From Acidobacteriota bacterium (GTDB lineage: Bacteria; Acidobacteriota; Thermoanaerobaculia; Multivoradales; UBA5704), in NCBI GenBank assembly GCA_003223675.1, contig QHVW01000530.1:1-8039 (forward strand): a DNA stretch of 8,039 nt, read 5' to 3'. Under the pieces are notes generated by a model. The model saw nothing but the letters and a program-made list of their open reading frames with translations. It had not been told where the DNA came from and ran no database searches. Shown in pieces: positions 5,300 to 8,039 of the stretch. A program made the position numbers and the translations under genes. Each line of letters begins with the position of its first letter. Within the stretch, counting starts at the first letter, position 1.

Positions 5300-6340
5300 A
5301 TGCCGATCGCCGTAGACGCCATGGGGGGGGACTTTGCGCCGCAGAGCGCGGTGGAGGGCGCCTTCCGGGCCGCCCGCGAGGACGGCTCTTCGATCCTCCT
5401 GGTGGGGGATCGCGCCCGCGTCGAGGCCGAGCTGCGCCGTCTGGGAGCCCCGGACGGGCGGATCGAGATCGTCCACGCCGAGGAGGTGGTGGGCATGGAC
5501 GAGCCCGCGATCACGCCGATCCGCAAGAAGCGCCGCTCCTCCCTGCGCCTCTGCGCCGAGCTGGTCCAGGAGGGGCGCGCCCAGGCCATGGTCACCGCCG
5601 GCAACACCGGCGCCGCCATGATCGCCGCCAAGATGGTGATCGGCACCGTCTCCGGCGTCGACCGGCCGGCGCTGGCCGCCGTGCTGCCCAACCGCCAGGG
5701 GCGCACCGTGCTCCTCGACGTCGGCGCCAACGTGGACAGCAAGCCGGTCCACCTGCGCGAGTTCGCCGTCATGGGCCACTTCTACGCCCAGGAGGTGATC
5801 GGCACCCCGTCACCCCGCATCGGCCTGCTGTCGATCGGCGAAGAGGAGGGGAAGGGGACCGACCTCACCCGCGAGGTCTTCAAGGGGCTGAAGACGACCG
5901 GGCTCAATTTCGTCGGCAACGTCGAGGGCGGGGGCCTGTTCGACGGCTCGGTGGACGTGATCGTCTGCGACGGCTTCGTGGGCAACGTGGTGCTCAAGAG
6001 CGCCGAGGGGCTGGCCGAATTCATCCTCCGCATGCTGCGCGAGGAGATCTCGGCGAGCCCGCGCGGCAAGCTCGGCTACCAGCTCGCCAAGCCGGCGTTC
6101 GACCGCTTCCGCGAGCGCACCGATTACAGCGAATACGGCGCGGCGCCGCTGCTGGGCCTGAACGGCGGCTGCTTCATCGGCCACGGCCGCTCCAACGCCC
6201 GCGCCATCCAGAACGCCATCCGCCGGGCCGTGGAATTCTCCAACGCCCGGATCGACCGCAAGATCAGCGATAAGCTCGCGGAGCTGCGCCGCCAGGAGGA
6301 GCGCCTCCTGGGCAACCGTCAGGAGGCCGAAGCCGGATGA
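5300..6340 (+). CDS. plsX: Phosphate acyltransferase PlsX
   Basis: The 346-residue length is usual for PlsX. The enzyme converts acyl-ACP and phosphate into acyl-phosphate, the donor for PlsY in phosphatidic acid synthesis, at the inner face of the membrane. Family signatures in order: IAVDAMGGD at 3-11, VTAGNTGA at 98-105, LLDVGANVD at 138-146, GNVEG at 206-210, CDGFVGNVVLK at 223-233, and YGAAPLLGLNG at 279-289. After GNVEG, family members normally carry R-D; here residues 211-212 are G-G. An 8-G run (5323-5330) encodes part of the DAMGGD motif without breaking the frame. The start ATG 5300 begins exactly at the first strand, but no Shine-Dalgarno precedes it. Its stop overlaps the fabD start by four bases (ATGA), so translation of the two is probably coupled. 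Confidence 0.96.
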   Translation: MPIAVDAMGGDFAPQSAVEGAFRAAREDGSSILLVGDRARVEAELRRLGAPDGRIEIVHAEEVVGMDEPAITPIRKKRRSSLRLCAELVQEGRAQAMVTAGNTGAAMIAAKMVIGTVSGVDRPALAAVLPNRQGRTVLLDVGANVDSKPVHLREFAVMGHFYAQEVIGTPSPRIGLLSIGEEEGKGTDLTREVFKGLKTTGLNFVGNVEGGGLFDGSVDVIVCDGFVGNVVLKSAEGLAEFILRMLREEISASPRGKLGYQLAKPAFDRFRERTDYSEYGAAPLLGLNGGCFIGHGRSNARAIQNAIRRAVEFSNARIDRKISDKLAELRRQEERLLGNRQEAEAG

Positions 6341-7305
6341 GTCTCGTCACCCGGAAGCTCGCGTTCGTCTTTCCCGGCCAGGGCTCCCAGAAGGTGGGCA
6401 TGGTCAAGGCCTGGGCTGACGCGTCCCCCGAGGCCCGCTCCACCTTCGAGGAGGCGGACGAGGCCCTCGGCTTCCCGCTCTCCCGCCTCTGCTGGGAGGG
6501 GCCCGAGGAGGAGCTCAACCTCACCGCCAACACCCAGCCGGCCCTGGTCGCCGCCTCGGTCGCCGTGCTCCGCGCCCTCGCCGCGATGGCTCCGGAGCTC
6601 ACACCCGTGGCCGTGGCGGGGCACAGCCTGGGCGAGTACTCGGCCCTGGTGGCGGCCGGAGCGCTCGATTTCGCCGACGCCCTCCGCCTGGTGCGGCGGC
6701 GCGGCGAGCTCATGCAGGAGGCCGTGCCGGTAGGCCAGGGGGCGATGGCCGCCATCATCGGCCTCGATCCCGAGACCATCGCCGGAATCGCCGCCGAGGC
6801 TTCAGGATCTGGAGAAAAACGCGAGGTCTGCGCCGTGGCCAACTACAACGGTCCGGCCCAGACGGTGATCGCCGGCGACAAGGTGGCGATCGACCGCGCC
6901 GTGGCGTTGGCCAAAGAGCGCGGCGCCCGCAAGGCCACCCTGCTCGCCGTCTCCGCCCCCTTCCACTCGCCGCTGATGCGCCCGGCCCGCGAGGGGATGA
7001 CCCCCCTGCTCGCGGCCACCCCCTTCAAAGATCCCCAGGTGCCGGTGGTGACCAACGTCGACGCCGCTCCCGTCACTACGGGGGAGGCGGCGCGGGACGC
7101 GCTGGTGCGGCAGATCGACAGCCCGGTGCGCTGGGTCGAATCGGTGCTCCGGATGGAGACCGATTTCGGCGTCCAGACGTTCGTGGAGGTGGGGCCGGGC
7201 AACGTGCTCTCGGGGCTCACCCGGCGGATCGTCCAGTCGGCCCGCGCAACCGCGATCTCGGATCCCGACCATCTCCGGCAGCTCCTGGCCGAGGAGGAAG
7301 GCTGA
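6337..7305 (+). CDS. fabD: Malonyl-CoA:ACP transacylase FabD
   Basis: The product has 322 residues, near the usual 300-320. It transfers malonyl from CoA to acyl carrier protein in the cytoplasm, supplying extender units for fatty acid elongation. The sequence shows the oxyanion loop FPGQGSQ (12-18) and the nucleophile elbow GHSLGE with Ser97. It also has the substrate-carboxylate arginine in RRGELMQEA (Arg122), the NYNGPAQ segment (169-175), the catalytic His210 in SAPFHSPLM and the closing EVGPGNVLSGL (284-294). ATG 6337 lies within the plsX stop (4-base overlap) and is preceded by AGGAGG at 6321-6326, 10 bases upstream. Its stop is immediately followed by the fabG ATG, so the three genes form one translationally coupled unit. 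fabH is not found between plsX and fabD. Confidence 0.97.
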   Translation: MSLVTRKLAFVFPGQGSQKVGMVKAWADASPEARSTFEEADEALGFPLSRLCWEGPEEELNLTANTQPALVAASVAVLRALAAMAPELTPVAVAGHSLGEYSALVAAGALDFADALRLVRRRGELMQEAVPVGQGAMAAIIGLDPETIAGIAAEASGSGEKREVCAVANYNGPAQTVIAGDKVAIDRAVALAKERGARKATLLAVSAPFHSPLMRPAREGMTPLLAATPFKDPQVPVVTNVDAAPVTTGEAARDALVRQIDSPVRWVESVLRMETDFGVQTFVEVGPGNVLSGLTRRIVQSARATAISDPDHLRQLLAEEEG

Positions 7306-8039
7306 ATGCTCAAGCTCGACGGTAAGACCGCCCTGGTGACCGGGGCCTCCCAGGGGATCGGCGAGGCGATCGCCAAGCTCCTCGCGCTCCAGGGAGCGCG
7401 GGTGGTGGTGGCGGCGCGCAACGAGGAGAAGCTGAAATCGCTCGCCGCCTATATCGACGCCGGAGGGGGCTGCGCCCGGCCGCTGGCGCTCGACGTCTCC
7501 CAGCCCGCGACCTTCGGCGAGCGGCTGAAGAGCCTGCCGGCCGACTTCGGGGAGATCGACATCCTGGTCAACAACGCCGGCATCACCGCCGACAACCTGC
7601 TCGCCCGCATGTCCCTCGACGACTGGGAGCGGGTGCTGCGCACCAACCTGACCGGCGCCTTCGCGCTCTCCAAGGAGGTGATCCGGGGGATGATGAAGCG
7701 CCGCTGGGGGCGGATCATCAACGTCTCCTCGGTGGTGGGCATGATGGGCAACGCCGGCCAGGCGAACTACGCGGCCTCCAAGGCGGGGCTGATCGGCTTC
7801 ACCAAGTCGCTGGCCCGCGAGCTGGGCAGCCGCAACATCACGGCCAACGTGGTGGCTCCGGGCTACATCGAGACCGCGATGACCGAGGCGCTCCCCGAGG
7901 CCGCCAAGGAGGCGCTCACCGGCTCCATCGCCCTCAAGCGCCTGGGCACCGTGGACGACGTCGCCGCGGCCGTCCTCTTCCTCGCCAGCGAGGAGGCGGG
8001 GTACATCACCGGGCATACGCTGAACGTGTCGGGGGGGTT
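7306..8039 (+). CDS. fabG: 3-oxoacyl-ACP reductase FabG (3' end just off the window)
   Basis: 244 codons plus two bases are visible. FabG is usually about 245-250 residues, so only a few residues and the stop are missing. It is a short-chain dehydrogenase/reductase using NADPH to reduce beta-ketoacyl-ACP to beta-hydroxyacyl-ACP, the first reduction of each elongation round. Visible signatures: cofactor loop TGASQGIG (12-19), LDVS (62-65), NNAG (89-92), and the catalytic tetrad Asn114, Ser142, Tyr155 and Lys159 (in TNLTG, NVSSVVG and NYAASKAG). The PGYIETAMT segment (185-193) and the C-terminal GYITGHTLNVSGG also fit. The ATG at 7306 directly follows the fabD TGA, and the GAGGAGG at 7291-7297 is a strong ribosome binding site inside the fabD end. 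All catalytic residues are intact, so it should be active. Other SDR reductases look similar, but the fabD neighbour supports FabG. Confidence 0.95.
   Translation, partial: MLKLDGKTALVTGASQGIGEAIAKLLALQGARVVVAARNEEKLKSLAAYIDAGGGCARPLALDVSQPATFGERLKSLPADFGEIDILVNNAGITADNLLARMSLDDWERVLRTNLTGAFALSKEVIRGMMKRRWGRIINVSSVVGMMGNAGQANYAASKAGLIGFTKSLARELGSRNITANVVAPGYIETAMTEALPEAAKEALTGSIALKRLGTVDDVAAAVLFLASEEAGYITGHTLNVSGG

Noticed and set aside
3682..5772. Long minus-strand open frame
   Set aside because: It lies antisense to yceD, rpmF, plsX and part of the unknown gene, all clearly coding on the plus strand, and its product is low-complexity with no recognisable motif.
6802..8016. Minus-strand open frame opposite fabD and fabG
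   Set aside because: It is a shadow of two unmistakable genes; the product is Gly/Asp/His/Arg-rich as expected from reading GC-rich genes backwards.

Overview
The window is GC-rich chromosomal DNA from a Gram-negative-type bacterium. Evidence for this is the strong G/C preference at third codon positions and the start of a lipoprotein with a lipobox at the left edge. The order yceD - rpmF - plsX - fabD - fabG is a bacterial ribosome/fatty-acid housekeeping cluster. Base composition and the style of the secreted protein would fit an acidobacterial or similar deep-branching soil or metagenomic lineage, but nothing visible fixes the phylum.

Left part (1-1593): the 5' end of a lipoprotein gene on the minus strand diverges from a family-4-type glycosyltransferase gene. 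The glycosyltransferase appears to have lost about 28 residues in frame from its C-terminal domain. Directly after it, in another frame and without a start codon, lies a 59-codon stretch resembling the cytoplasmic tail of an APC-type amino acid permease, so the region looks deleted or decayed.

Middle (1594-3047): the most unusual element is an array of twelve 21-bp units (about 1628-1870). Each unit carries an invariant 12-bp core GCCGG-NN-CCGGC, spaced exactly two helical turns apart. It stops 40 bp before an AT-rich sigma-70-like promoter (TTGACA-18-TAAATT). That promoter drives, through a roughly 100-nt leader containing perfect palindromes, a secreted cysteine-rich protein of unknown function. 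An 80-bp inverted repeat follows that gene.

Right part (3048-8039): a membrane-anchored protein of unknown function is interrupted by a single-base frameshift near 3690-3697. After it comes a promoter whose -35 box contains that gene's stop codon, then yceD (DUF177) and rpmF (bL32, zinc form). A 159-bp inverted-repeat element separates rpmF from plsX. Then plsX, fabD and fabG are tightly coupled (4-base overlap, then 0-base spacing). PlsX makes acyl-phosphate for phospholipid synthesis, FabD loads malonyl groups onto ACP, and FabG performs the first reduction of the elongation cycle. fabH, often between plsX and fabD, is absent here. The fabG reading frame runs off the right edge only a few codons short of the usual length.
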